Source of the DNA: Coix lacryma-jobi var. lacryma-jobi
Taxonomy: Eukaryota; Streptophyta; Magnoliopsida; Poales; Poaceae
DNA: 64,000 nt
Direction: 5' to 3'
Assembly: GCA_009763385.1 (NCBI GenBank)
Contig: CM019828.1
Coordinates: 20,531,000-20,594,999 of the forward strand
Part shown: in pieces, positions 34,591 to 46,800 of the stretch
Layout: each line of letters begins with the position of its first letter
Numbering within the stretch: the first letter of the stretch is position 1
Position numbers and translations under genes: made by a program
The notes under the pieces: model-generated
Seen by the model: the letters and a program-made list of their open reading frames with translations, nothing else
Databases searched by the model: none
What the model was told of the DNA's origin: nothing

Positions 34591-35137
34591 GGAGAACACC
34601 ACAGAAGCAATGCCTCGAACATGTGGAAATGTATAATAGGTGGAATACACAATCTATAAAACGAGCTAATATGTGTGACTGCATCTATGAAGTATTTTGT
34701 ATATATTGATCTCTAACATTCCACATATGCTTAGAACAACATGCATAGAGATTTATAAGTCCAATGTATAAAAAACGATACCACAACCAATTTAACCACT
34801 TTCATACCACACCCAAAAGTGCGCAGCACAACCAATTGCAACAAATAGTTTCCCAGCAAAACAATGTATAGAAACATGGTGTATAATAACCTGTGCGAAT
34901 GTATAGTAGGTGGAATACAGTGTATAAAACGAGCTAAAAAAGTGTGACAACATCTATTTAGTATTCTGCATATAAAGATGCACAATATGGCCAAAACACC
35001 ATGCAGGTGGATGCATACCGAAATGTGCATAAACAGCCAACAAAATATATAAAAGTGTGACTGCAAACATGAAGTTTTATGAATATAAAGTTGCTGGGAC
35101 AATGGTTAAAAAACATGTCGAGAATGTCCTAGGCACC
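34591..35137. other. MULE backbone spacer rich in TATAAAA and GCATAAAA words
   Basis: No gene. 34718-34885 is similar to 38408-38583 (CTAACATTCCACATATGCTTAG, CACACCCAAAAAGTGC, AACAATGTATAGAAACATGG). ATTCCACATATG recalls the 3' part of the Ulp1 catalytic exon, so this is probably a decayed tandem copy. Confidence 0.6.
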
Positions 35138-38100
35138 TGTCACACCCGGATTTCCGAAGAATTCCAAGTGCCAACTATATGTGTGCCCAGAAAGTCCACA
35201 AGACACATATAGTACCAAAATATGGAATTTTCTCAAAGGCAATGCTTTATTACATAGCGAAACATATTTACATTAAGACTTACATATAAACAAAGCAGAG
35301 CGGAAACTACTCTTCGGGACTCCAAACTCCACAGGGACGGTTGACTGGGGGAACACCCGCCTAGAACTCTTGGAACATCTTCTGTAACTCTTCACTTGTA
35401 TCCACCATCTGGTACCCATCCGGGATTTTTATGTGAACCAACGACAAGCGTCAGCTCACCATGCTCAGCAAGTACAACTACGGGGATGCAAGGCTCAAAG
35501 GCTTGACTCGGTTAACTGCGGTTAGCATTTTATGTTGAACATATTTTATATTTATCTTACATTACTAAGTATATGATCCCCGTTGTCCCAAAGTGTATGA
35601 TCATCATTATGTTAAAAAGAGGTAACCAACCAACCACCAACATACCCCACCATGGACTGCTTAAAAAGGATCCGAGCCGCTCGTATCCGTGAGCACGGCT
35701 GATATATCAGGTTTACACTCTGCAGAGGTTGTACACTTTCACCTTAGGCCGTGATTCCCATGTGCCGGGGTTTGCAAGGCCCACATTACCTCCTCTATGG
35801 AAGTACGGTAGGGTTTCACTACGTAGCCTTTCACTAGCTACCCTAACAAGTAGTAGCCGCAAGGTTTCAGCATCTAGGCGAATGGAGGTCCCCTTCAAGA
35901 TGGCACACCTGACAGCCGACCAGTACACATCTTGACAGGCAAGAAACCCATTCTAAAGCCTAGGCTCCCCTCTAGCGCCTTTCGGTAACTATTACAAGCT
36001 AGAGAAAGTCTAGTTACACAACTAAGATCAGAGCCATATAATACCCAAGGTTGCACGGAATCTCCCAGGTGGCCGCTTTAAAAGATAGTCCCTGGGGTGG
36101 GTCACTGAGCAACACCAGGCTCCAGTGCCCTAAATGTGGTTAAAAAGCCTCTTTTAACATTTGTTTCATAGTCATTAATCAATATTAACATTTAGCACTT
36201 AAGTAGCGCATAACATTACTATACATATTATGCAAAACCTTCCCATAGGTACAAGGTGATAAGATCAAGTGAAACTAGGTTTGTCCTATGGTTCATCAAG
36301 TTATGACACATGCATAATGAATATTTAGTCTTGCAGTTAATAGGTAACAAGGAAACCGTAAGTTATACTTGCCTTCCAAAAACTTGTGTTGATGGTCTCA
36401 CTTCTTCAGGGATCTTCTTCTTGATAACTTGAACAGCTTGAACGCTAAACGAGATAAAAGACACCACACAAGCATCCATTCCAATCATCACATGCAAATA
36501 AAATATACTTCTATTAGAACAGTACACCAAGCATCAAAAACAGGTAGAGAAACATATATAAAACTATTCTACTCGTCGATACGATCACATGAACATAAAG
36601 ATCACTCTAATCGGAGCTAAAACGAGAAAGTTATAAAGAAAACAAGTTTCAGGGACTCTTTTGTAAATAAAACTCATTTTCTAGGGGCTAACTCGCGAAA
36701 ACTAAGGACCTATACGTAATTAACAGTAGACTAGAGGGGCTAGCAGGCTTAAAAACGCGCCATGGACTGCGGGCACTAAAACTGAAAAGTCCAGGGTCAA
36801 AAACACAAGAAAACAGGACCTGAATCTAAATACTTTGAACTGATTCGGACCACGGTTGATTTCGCAAAAGCTCGGGGGGCCTTGTGCAAAAACGGTAGCG
36901 GCTGCGGGCTTGGCGCCGACAGGGTGCCACGCGTCGCGACGGGAGCGGCCCGGTCCACCACGCAGCCGGTGGACCGCGGGCTGACGCTGGGTGCATGAGC
37001 CCATGGGCTCGGTCTATACCCTTTCGGGGGGGCGCTCTAATCTTGGCCGCTCATCGCTGGATGGACGGCGCAGAGGGCTTGGCGAGCGGCGCGGCGGCGG
37101 GAGCGGCGATGCCGCCACCAGGGCACGGCGGCGCGCCATTAGGGCACACGGGAGCTCGCCGTTCCGGCGTTCCCGGGCTCGGCTGGCCATACGAGCACCA
37201 CCGGGGGTTGCGGGGAGATGGCGAACGCGATAGGAGGCATGGGGAAGGCGGAGGGGCTCACCGCGACGGTGAACGGCGGCAGCAGACGGTGGGGGTGAGC
37301 GAGATCTGCAGAAGAAAAATGGCTCGGGTGAGCTTGTTTGTGGACAAGAGAGCGAGGGGAGGGCACAAAGGCACCACCGGCGAGCGCGGCGTCACCCGGG
37401 GTTGCTCGACGGGGCGCTAGAGTCGCTGGTGTGGCTCGGCAGCGGCGGCAGAGGGAGAGGTGCGAGCGGCGAGGGTGAGGAAAGAGCCCGGGGCTTCGCC
37501 CTGGCTTTTATAGGGTTCGGGGAGGGGCGGCGAGGGGGTTCGAGTGTGCCACCGAGGCCACTTGATGGTCGAGTGGCCATTAAGGCCACTCCGCCGGCGG
37601 TTTCGGGAGAGGGACGGGCGGCGACGGCGGACACCGAGCGGGCAGAAGGTAGGGGAAGGGTCAGCCGCTGACATGTGGGGCCAGGCTGGCAGGCGGGGTC
37701 GGCGTGGTTGACACGCGGGACCAACGCGTCAACGGGCGGGTGCGGGCGTGCAGGCGCTGCGCGGGTGCGAGCTGGGCCACGCAGGGATTGGGCCGCGGCG
37801 CAAGCGAGCGGAGAAGGGGAGGCGGGCGCGGGAGCGGGCGAGTGGACTGGGCCGGCGCGAGGGAGCGGGCCGCGGCTCGGGCTGGCTACGCGCGGGGGCG
37901 AGCAGGCCATGCCGGGCCGGCGCAGGCGCGAGAAGAGAGAGAGGAAAGGAGCTGTGGGCCGGGTTGGCTTTGCTGGCTGGGCCAAAAGGGGTGAGGGGAG
38001 GGAGGAGAGAAAAGAAAAACCTTTTCATTTTTATTTTGCTTCAAAACTTGTTCAAATTCAAACCTAGTTTGAATTCAAACCACCCAACACTATTCCTACA

Positions 38101-38230
38101 CTCAAACAAAATATTATGCTCCAGCATGAATGCAACAAAAAAATGTTTTTAAACCCCAACTTAATTCATTAATTCACCAAAAATTATTATTTGTCCTATA
38201 TGTTTCATGAAAAATAAATAAACAAAGTCA
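35138..38230. mobile_element. Unclassified insertion-like block beginning TGTCACACCCGG
   Basis: Sequence character changes abruptly at TGTCACACCCGGATTTCC (35138) and returns to backbone type near 38230. It contains an AT-neutral part (35140-36900) and a GC-rich part (36900-37990) with a TATA box on the minus strand. The TGTCACACCC start is what some long cereal LTRs have, but no matching second end, TSD or coding domain was found. Long LTR, truncated element or a non-coding transcript unit are all possible. Confidence 0.4.
37505..37513 (-). promoter_or_regulatory. TATA box of the GC-rich unit in the unclassified block
   Basis: CTATAAAAG on the minus strand, followed leftward by C-rich leader sequence typical of grass 5' regions. 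The transcript, if any, would run toward 35138. Confidence 0.45.
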
Positions 38231-39043
38231 TATTAAACTCTATTTTTTGGTGCATAAAACGGAGGCAAGAAAACAATGCATAAAACATGTGACTATATAT
38301 TTGGCGAGTGTTGTATATAAATTTGCTGGGGCAACGCATAAAACACATAGTCAATGTACACCATCCAGTAGAACAGTCAATCATTTGACCTAATCTTGTG
38401 AATGTTCTTTAACATTCCACATATGCTTAGAACCCCGTGCATACATATTTTACAAGTACAGTGTATAAAAAATCGATTCCAACTCCAATTGACCCAATTT
38501 CATATCACACCCAAAAAGTGCACAGCACGACCCATTGCAGAAAAAAGTTTCCCATCATAACAATGTATAGAAACATGGTGCATCCAAAAAAAGCCACTAC
38601 TAGTGCATATATCAATATAGATGACACTATTTCAGTGTGCATAGACCATATCTTCCCAGAAGTTTAGCATAAGTACATCAGGTCCAACAGGGCACTAGTA
38701 TCTACATTTTCACATAACCACTGTTAGCTGAGACACATATCCCATGTACATCAATCATAGCGGGGGCGGAGCTCCTCTATCTCTTTAGGAAGTTCCTTTT
38801 GCTCGTTGGCCTCGTGGAAGATGATGTACTGGAGTGTGTCAGCACGCAACTGCTCTGAGGAGGCCTACACAGCATAATTTCAATGCATAAATTTCTTGGG
38901 GAGGGAAATATGCGTGAAATTAATGAATGCATAAAAATTGGATGAGCAAGATATAGAAGTGTGGCACCAAACATAAAGAATTATGTTTATAAAAGGGTGG
39001 ATGAATGCAGCCACACCCTTTTATGCCTGTCACAATGCATAAA
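38231..39043. other. MULE backbone spacer
   Basis: No gene. Dense GCATAAAA words. 38360-38440 resembles the Ulp1 3' exon (CAATCATTTGACC, GTGAATGTTCTTTAACATTCC). ATAAA at 39039-39043 is the left half of a target duplication. Confidence 0.6.
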
Positions 39044-39489
39044 TGTCGACGAAATATCGCCGATAGTCCACCTAGGGGTATGCCCAAGGTGGTAGATTAG
39101 AGGGGAAGGTGCGTAGGATGACGACCCAGACGTTGACGCAAGACAAAACAAGATGAACACAGAGGTTTATCCAGGTTCAAGCCGCTAGGTTTAGCGTAAT
39201 ACCCTACGTCCTGCATCAGAGTTGTATTGATTGGATCTAGCTTGTGACCTCACCTATGACCTATGATCTGTTGACTTGTCCTGTGTCCTCTCGGAGGACC
39301 TCTGCCCCTCCTTATATATTCCGAAGGGACAGAGTTACATCGTAAGTATCCGAGTTGGTACTGTATCTAGATTACAACTGTCGTACGGTGCATGTCGTGC
39401 GCCGTACGCCTTCATCCTGCGGGTCGGACGATACCCAGTGGTGCGGCCCATGCACCATCGTGTGGTACCCTGGGGTCTATATCCCCACA
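39044..39489 (-). repeat. 3' LTR of the non-autonomous element
   Basis: Minus strand TGTGGGGATATAGACC at 39489 down to TTTCGTCGACA at 39044. Confidence 0.92.
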
Positions 39490-39699
39490 GCTAGTCCCCG
39501 AGCCTGACAGCAGATGACTCGGTCACGTGGTGCCAGGGTCTTGAGAATAATCAAACTTATATACATGCGCGAACGAGCGCCATGTATACACGGTAGTCCC
39601 CAAGGCTGCTAGAAGATAAAGAATAAATCTTGTAGCAGGCTTATAAAAAAGGGCAATCTACTATAGTGAAAGCAATATGTCATTCGAGCAGGATGCCGA

Positions 39700-40310
39700 A
39701 CGACGAGTCCGAGCACCGAGCAGTCCCCAGGTTAGCTGGTGACACTCGGTGTAGCCGTCAATGAACGTCGAGGAGTCTGGCTAGCTGGTCGGCGATGAAG
39801 TCTGATCGCTAGGCAGTGAGCACCGAGCGATCCGACCAGCGCTGTTGACGATGTTGGCGTGAAGAACCCGAGCACCGATGAGTCCCCAGGTCAACTAGTG
39901 AGCTCTCGGTGTAGCCGTCGATGAGCGTCGAAGAGTACGACCAGCTTGGCGACGACGAAGTCCTGAGCGCCAGGCGGTGAGCATTGAGCGAAGCGACCAG
40001 CTGGTCAATGACGAAGTCTGAGCACCAGGTGGTGAGCTCCGAGCAAAGCGACCAAGTGGTCGACGAACCCGAGCACCGAGGAGTCCCCAGCTCAGCTGGT
40101 GAGCTCTGAGCAAAGTGACCAAGTGGTCGACGAACCCGAGCACCGAGGAGTCCCCAGCTCAGCTGGTGAGCTCTCGGTGTCACTGTCGATGAGCGTCGAA
40201 GAGTACAGCCAGCTGGTCGGCGACGAAGTCCGAGCGCCAGGCGGTGAGTACCGAGCGAAGCAACCAGCTGGTCGGCGACGAAGTCCGAGCACCAGTTGGT
40301 CCCAAGCAAT
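39700..40310. repeat. Degenerate tandem repeats, interior of the non-autonomous element
   Basis: Units such as GAACCCGAGCACCGAGGAGTC, CAGCTCAGCTGGTGAGCTC and CAGCTGGTCGGCGACGAAGTC recur at irregular spacing of about 60-190 bp. Confidence 0.75.
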
Positions 40311-41019
40311 GATCTTCTCGTCCATTATATCTGGTCCAGTCCCCGAGCGTAAAGAATTAGCTCGCAGACCGAACATGGTTCCTGTAAAATTAACATGGAG
40401 AATAGTAGTTCATGACGTACAAATAAAATACAAAGAAAACATTAGCGGTAAAGAAACAGCATGTCCCGCTCAGCGGTCAGCCAGCTGGATTGAACGCTCA
40501 GCATTAAATAAAATTCCCCCGAGCAGTTTGTTTGTAACTGAGTCGCCAGCCACGGCTAGCCGATAACTCCGGAGCATAAGGCGCAGAGCCCAGGCACGCG
40601 TAAGAGCACCAGCGTCACCGAGGAGCCGCTGTCGACCACCCGTAACACAGAGCGCGGAGCTGCATTCACGTGTAGGGAGGAGCCGGAGACAGAGCCGTCT
40701 CTGTTAAGCACGAGTGTAAACGTGGCTGCTCGGGAAAACGTATATGTCATCCTCAGGATGGTATATATGGTAAAAAATAACAAAGAGCCATTATAAAAAA
40801 TAACGTGACCACGGAGGCACACGATGATATCTAGAGATAGATATATGACGATCGAAGGAATATTTAATCGATGTAAAAGATAATACTTAGCTTTTGTTTG
40901 TAGACGTGTCGTAGTCGTGGTCGAGTAGGCGTGGTCGACGAGAGGCGTCGAGGACGGCGATGAGTCACCAACGAGCGGTCGGCGAGGATGGCAGTGAGAC
41001 GATGATGACGACGTGATGG

Positions 41020-41330
41020 CTTGTCGCAGCTCGTTGGTGGCTCGATGTCGGCTCGTCGATGGCTCGTCGGTGGCTCGCTTTTGGCTCGTTGGCTTGTCGA
41101 TGACGTGATGGATCGCTTGTGGCTCGTTGGTGACTCGTCGATGGCTCGACGGTGGCTCGTCGTTGGCTCGTTGATGGCTCGATGATGGCTCGTCAGCTCG
41201 CGGACGGCTCGTTGGTGGCTCGACGATGGCTCGTCAGCTCGCGGACGGCTCGTTGGCTCGCTGGTGGCTCGTCTTTGGCTCGATGATGATGTGATGGCTC
41301 GCTTTTGGCTCGTAGATGATCAGAGCGAGC
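41020..41330. repeat. GGCTCGTCG-type simple repeat
   Basis: A run of imperfect 10-16 bp units TGGCTCGTCGATGGCTCG with GGTGGCTCG and GATGATGGCTCG variants. No coding sense was recognised. Confidence 0.8.
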
Positions 41331-41896
41331 GTAGGGAACGGGTCGTCGAGCAGCTTCTCGTAATCCTCGTCATAGTCGATTAGCCGAGCCAACGATATCT
41401 TCTTGTCGACGGTGATGGAGTTGTCTAGCCCTCGATCTTTCCTCCCGGTCGTGGTCGTCATAGCGCCGATTATTACGGCGATCATCATTGCGACACGGTT
41501 GGAGGTCGGAGCGAGAGGTACGACGATGTCTGCTCGGAGATCGATCTCTGATCAGATCTACGAGAGCGAGAGTGTCACTGATGCCTGTCGTGACCCGATC
41601 GATGGATTCGATCAGATCGGTAATTGTCGACACGCCGTCCCCGATAGCGGGGAAGCGTGGTCGGAGCGTCGGGGAAGATGACCTCGAAGAGATGTCGATG
41701 CTGGTCTCGCCGATGCTGAAGTGGTGGAAGAAGATACGTTCGGCACAGGGGAAGCCTGCACCGCCTCCACGCCCCGGGCGGCGCCGTCGACGTCAATGGT
41801 CCAGAAGAATGACCCGACGACAAACGTGAAGCCTCCGGAAGAGTCCTGGAAGCAGGGAAGAAAACCATCTGACTCGTCATGGCATCCGTACGCACA

Positions 41897-41916
41897 CGCC
41901 CCACGGTGGGCGCCAC
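41897..41916 (-). other. Primer-binding site of the non-autonomous element
   Basis: GTGGCGCCCACCGTGGGGCG on the minus strand directly after the 5' LTR, a PBS type common in grass gypsy elements. The tRNA was not determined. Confidence 0.75.
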
Positions 41917-42362
41917 TATCGACGAAATATCGTCGATAGTCCACCTAGGGGTATGCCCAAGGTGGTAGATTAGAGGGGAAGGTGCGCAAGACGACGAACC
42001 AGATGTTGACGCAAGGCAAAACAAGATGAACACAGAGGTTTATCCAGGTTCGGGCCGCTAGGTTTAGCGTAATACTCTACGTCCTGCGTCAGAGTTGTAT
42101 TGATTGGATCTGGCTTGTGACCTCACTTATGACCTATGATCTGTTGACTTGTCCCGTGTCCTCTCGGAGGACCCCTGCCCCTCCTTATATATTCCGAAGG
42201 GACAGAGTTACATGGTAAGTATCCGAGTTGGTACTGTATCTAGATTACAACTGTTGTACGGTGCATGCCGTGCGCCGTACGCCTTCATCCTGCGGGCCGG
42301 ACGACCTCCAGTGGTGCGGCCCATGTACCATCGTGTGGTACCCTGGGGTCTATATCCCCACA
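41917..42362 (-). repeat. 5' LTR of the non-autonomous element
   Basis: Minus strand begins TGTGGGGATATAGACC at 42362. The last two bases at the other end read TA, where the sister LTR has CA. TATA-like ATATATAAGG near 42184-42193. Confidence 0.9.
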
Positions 42363-42443
42363 ATAAAACACATCCCAAATATGGCCAACAAAGCATCCAG
42401 ACGGTGGATGCATACTGGGACATATGCTTAAAAAGGTACCCAC

Positions 42444-43765
42444 TATTGGTATAAATTAACACACACTCTACTTTATCCGCAAGCGCACAGATAAGATCTA
42501 CCGATGTAGCACTTCACCAGAGTAACCCAGTTTTAATATCGAACCCAAGGGAACGGATAGCGTGGAGTCTCGAGTGTAAAACCCCTGAGTAACTAACAAG
42601 GACAGAGAAGCTAAAAGTGTAGAGGGGATCACTAAGGTTATCTAAATCCAACTTAAGAGTGATATGTTTATTATTCTTAATGGGGAAGTTGCCATAAAAG
42701 GTCACAACAGAGTATGATTCTTTTATGCAAATGTATAATCCTACCGAGCCTACACACGGGTAAGTGGACTATAGAAGAATCAACAAGGCTATAAGAGTCA
42801 CCCTTGCGAACAACCACTACTACCGGCGTTATAGGAGGTAAATATGAGCTATCAAGTCTAAGCACCACGCTTATACTATCCAACTACTCTAACTCTAGAG
42901 CGACTAGAATTAAAGTACTCAAAAGAGAGTCATAAACCTTAAGAACAATAAGAACAATAGCTCAAACTTAAATATAGATGTCGATTACCGAAACAATCGT
43001 TGAAGCAAGTCGATGAAGAACTTGAATCCACAGGTACAAGATGAAGAAGTTGATCCGACAGGCCGGAGCTTCCTCTTGATCTCTTCCTCTCTCTCTCTCT
43101 CGCTTCTAGTTCTAGAATAAGACTAGGTTCTAATCCTACTTGAGGGGTATCTAGTCTTCTACTTGAAAGCTAACTCTTGATTACAACTAGATGAACTAGA
43201 TCTAATTCTAGATGAACTAGAAGAGATTCATCTAGAGGGACCTCTACTTCTACATTGGAACCCTAGTTTCTGATGTGGAGATGAATAATGAAGAGGGAGA
43301 TGCCTGGAGAGGGGGGTCTGGGGCTGCTTATATAGCCCTGAGGGATCAACCGCGGCCGTTAGATCAAACCGACTTCACGTAGGGCTGAGATGCATCCTAG
43401 AGGTCGGTGGAGGTAGCTTGCAGAAGACGGAAGCCAGCGGGCCCGGGGGGAGACCGACCGGTCTAAGGGTGGGACTGGTCGGTCCCACCTGGCGGCCTCT
43501 CGAGGTGTCCCGCCTCGTGGTGTCCTTTGGTGTCCTCTAAAACCTTCTGGAATATTCCTGACGTGTCGGTTGCGTTATCTCGCGTCGGTTTCCTTCTAGG
43601 GGAAGCAATCAGCGCTGGTTTCCTGGTTTAGTCCCTGCAGAATCACAATTCACCAAAACTCATGAAATATTGTCAATTAAAACCCTAAACCTTTGTTGGT
43701 GATTGAATTCATGCCCTTTTCATATTTATTTATCCTCTAATTTTGATAGATAACCAGCGTCAACA
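42444..43765 (-). mobile_element. Solo LTR, TSD CCCAC
   Basis: On the minus strand it starts TGTTGACGCTGG at 43765 and ends at 42444. It is flanked by CCCAC on both sides (42439-42443 and 43766-43770). The final bases read TA where CA is usual, probably a C-to-T change. The end region (GTGAAGTGCTACATCGG, GCGCTTGCGGATAAAGTA) is of the kind that precedes a PBS in grass gypsy elements. Length is 1,322 bp. It sits just beyond the 3' end of the Ulp1 gene. Confidence 0.85.
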
Positions 43766-45345
43766 CCCACCGATGCATAAAAAGGTGTGACTGCACAAAT
43801 GGGGTGTCCTACATGCAAGGTTGCTGACACAATGCAACAAACACATACCGAGTATGGCCACTGCACTCTAGCAGTGGATGCATCGTAGTACTCCATGTAC
43901 CACATGCAATGGAACCCGCAGTCATTTGATCCAAGCTTCTGCTTATGAATGTTCTCTAACATTTCACATTTGTAATTGCCGAATTTTGGGATTCCTAAGT
44001 CAGGCCTAGCCACTTGCATCGCTTCATTGAGCCTTTTCATCATTATCTTGCACCACCGACCTTTATGATTTCCATACTCGACAGTTCCCATGTGTGTATG
44101 TTTCCATCCAGCACCGATCAAGTCCCAAGGGTTGGGGTCAAGAATATCAACCCTTCGGAGGATGAAGTTAATGATGTACACTGAAAAGTGACCATTCCTC
44201 AAGAAAGGGATGACAATCTGCAAACAAATCCACGTGGATGGTGCAGCCTAGTGTAAGTTACGACAATAAGGGTTCACATGTAAGTGAGAGTTTTTTTTTG
44301 GAAAAAACACACAACACTCACCTCTTTGACACCTTTCAACACATGTCGGTCTGGTAAAAACATATCCAGCCTCCTGACCAATACTGCTTGCCGGTATTCA
44401 ACCACCTCACCTCTCCACGAATTGCCTTCCTGAAATATATCCCTCTACAAATGGTGTATCTGTGTCAGGTGGTCATAAAAAGAAACATATATACATCGTA
44501 CACTAGTATTGCAGCTGGCAAGTGAGCAGTGTGTCCTAGTTTCAGCACTATTACAAACAAATGAATGTATAAAAAGGATGTAAAACAAAAAATGCTAGAT
44601 GTTATCTGCTTGTCAATGTAGATAAAGTGGAAAACAATTTATGCTCACCATCACATCAAAGTCCAGGTAGATCCACTCATATTGTTTCCTAAGTAGACGA
44701 TTGTTGGGTTCATCTCGAATCAAACAGCAGACATAATATTGTACCCATGAATCAGCAACATCTTGTCCGGGGGCAAAGTACTGGTGGACTTCTCCTGCTC
44801 TGGAATGGTCATCGCCAAACCGACAAATAACAGCGCTGCATAGAAACGACAGTAGATGTGCGTAAAAAAGTGCTAATGCCAATGCAGAGACAAAAACATA
44901 CAAAGTGCAAAAGACCCGACAGTGGCAAACACTATTGGGAACATTAACATCTCCAACGATATTAGACTGTTGGTGCATAAAGAAGTATCATTGCATGTAT
45001 ATAAACCTTTAGTTAGCAAAGAATCTTACTTCTTGAAAGGCAAATCGGTGCAAGTCAGCAGTTTCAACAACGTAGCTGCTTTCTCGTAACAACTTTCAAG
45101 GAATCGTTGGGTGCTTTGACGTTGTGCCGGCAGCGCATCGGTGGGTCGCAGTTTTGAAAGACCTTGGGAGGCAGGAGTCCTATCATATGATGGGCCCTGT
45201 ACATTTTGGTGGATGGTTACAAGTGGTAGACCAATGTTGAAAATGAAACCATTGTTTTTATTATGCATTTTGGTAACCACCGAAGAAACAATTAAAAAGA
45301 TTCGCAAAGATGTTAAAAACATGCTTGCCAGTAATCAAGCAGCAG

Positions 45346-45940
45346 CAATGATACAACCATGTACAAAAATGTCCTTATGGTCCATCTATGGTTATGCATT
45401 GACAATAGATATATATGTATTTTGCAGGGATAAAAATATTTTTTGGTGCATGTTTTAAAATTCCGTGCTTTAAACATCGAAATGATGTATAACATGAGTG
45501 TGGATAAAGTTGGATACAACAGTCCATAAAAACAATAGGATGGCGGGTAAGCATGTGATCATATTGCCTAAAGCAATGGTATGAAAAAGCCCATAATCTT
45601 AAAACATAGCATAACACAAAGATAAAATTAATGTTTAAATGCATGCAAAAGCCTCCATAGCACACCGCATATAAAGCTACTTAATGATGTGTAAAAAAAT
45701 ATGAAACAGTGATCAAAGCAGCAGCAATGATACAGCCATGTACCAAAATCTCCTTAGGGTACATCATTGGTTATGCATAGCAAATAGAGAGAGAGATATT
45801 TTGCAGGAAATATAAATATTTTATGGGGTACATGTACAATTTCGTGGTAAAAACATAAGATTAATGCCACCCATTGGTGTGGATAAAGAATATTACAACA
45901 GTGCATAAAAATCGAGAGGTTAGCGGGTAAGCATGTTAGA
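45346..45940. repeat. Intronic duplication in the Ulp1 gene, about 380-bp period
   Basis: 45346-45560 and 45726-45940 share AATGATACA-CCATGTAC, GGTTATGCAT, ATTTTGCAGG, GTGTGGATAAAG and GCGGGTAAGCATG in the same order. No coding content. Confidence 0.8.
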
Positions 45941-46800
45941 CATTCATATGAGGCGCGGGGAGAAATCCCTAACCTGTGGTTGTGGCGTATCGTCGAAATG
46001 TGGAGAACCTTGTTGAGATAAATCATTGATGTCATCTAACCCACTAAATATAACATTTATGTCATTCAATGCCTGAGACACCCGTGGGTTGACAATAAAC
46101 AAGCCACCCTGGCCCTCCACGTCATCCCCTTGACCCTGTTGTGCCGAAGCAACGCGCACATCTGCAGTCTCATCATTGCTTAGGTTTAAAAATCGGGAGG
46201 TTGGTGCACAAAATAAATGGAAGATCAATTTAACATATGAACACAAGTAGGGGTGGGCCAAAAAGAATCAAAAACATGTAGCACGTAGAAGAATAGTTAC
46301 AATGTGTCATATAAGAAAAAGATGAGGTATGAGACTTGAAATAGTAGGACTGCTGGGCCCTACAGATATTACAGTGAAAAACGGAAGTGGCCAAAAGGGT
46401 CACTTCCTTACAACAAACACATGCACCGGTAAAAAAGGAACTTGCCACTTCCTTACAACATATGTGAAGCTGGCTTATGTTGGTGGTTCGGAAAACAGTG
46501 ATTGGAGACACCAATAAAAAATTTAAAAAGGATGAAGAGACTAATCATGATAAATGTAGTAACTAAATAGGAGTGGTGCTAGACAAGGTAATCAAGCCTG
46601 ATTCTGGTCTTCGTTCTTACGTGAGCCATCTTCATTCCCTTGCTCGGCTCCAGTATCATTCGTATGTTTGGGCTTCTTTGTTTTTTGCATTTGCAACAAG
46701 TAGTCATTCATGTTCTTAATTTGGCTTTCAAATAGCTATGATGCATCAGCAAGGGTTTTTAGAGCAGTGGAAGTCACCAGCGACGTATCTATGAACAAAA

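Larger units (their letters stand above)
39044..42362 (-). mobile_element. Non-autonomous LTR retrotransposon, TSD ATAAA
   Basis: 446-bp LTRs at 39044-39489 and 41917-42362, flanked by ATAAA (39039-39043 and 42363-42367). The orientation is minus: a PBS (TGGCGCCCACCGTGGGGC) adjoins the right LTR, and a polypurine-like GGCTCGGGGACTAGC adjoins the left one. The 2.4-kb interior has no pol and only short open frames with Arg/Asp/Ser-rich runs (minus, 41234-41633), possibly gag remnant. By hand count the LTRs differ at about two dozen of 446 positions, so it is clearly older than element 2. Its propagation would have needed proteins from another element. Confidence 0.93.

Noticed and set aside
35138..38230. 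Assignment as a complete LTR retrotransposon
   Set aside because: Only one plausible terminus was seen; no second LTR, PBS, PPT or TSD found.
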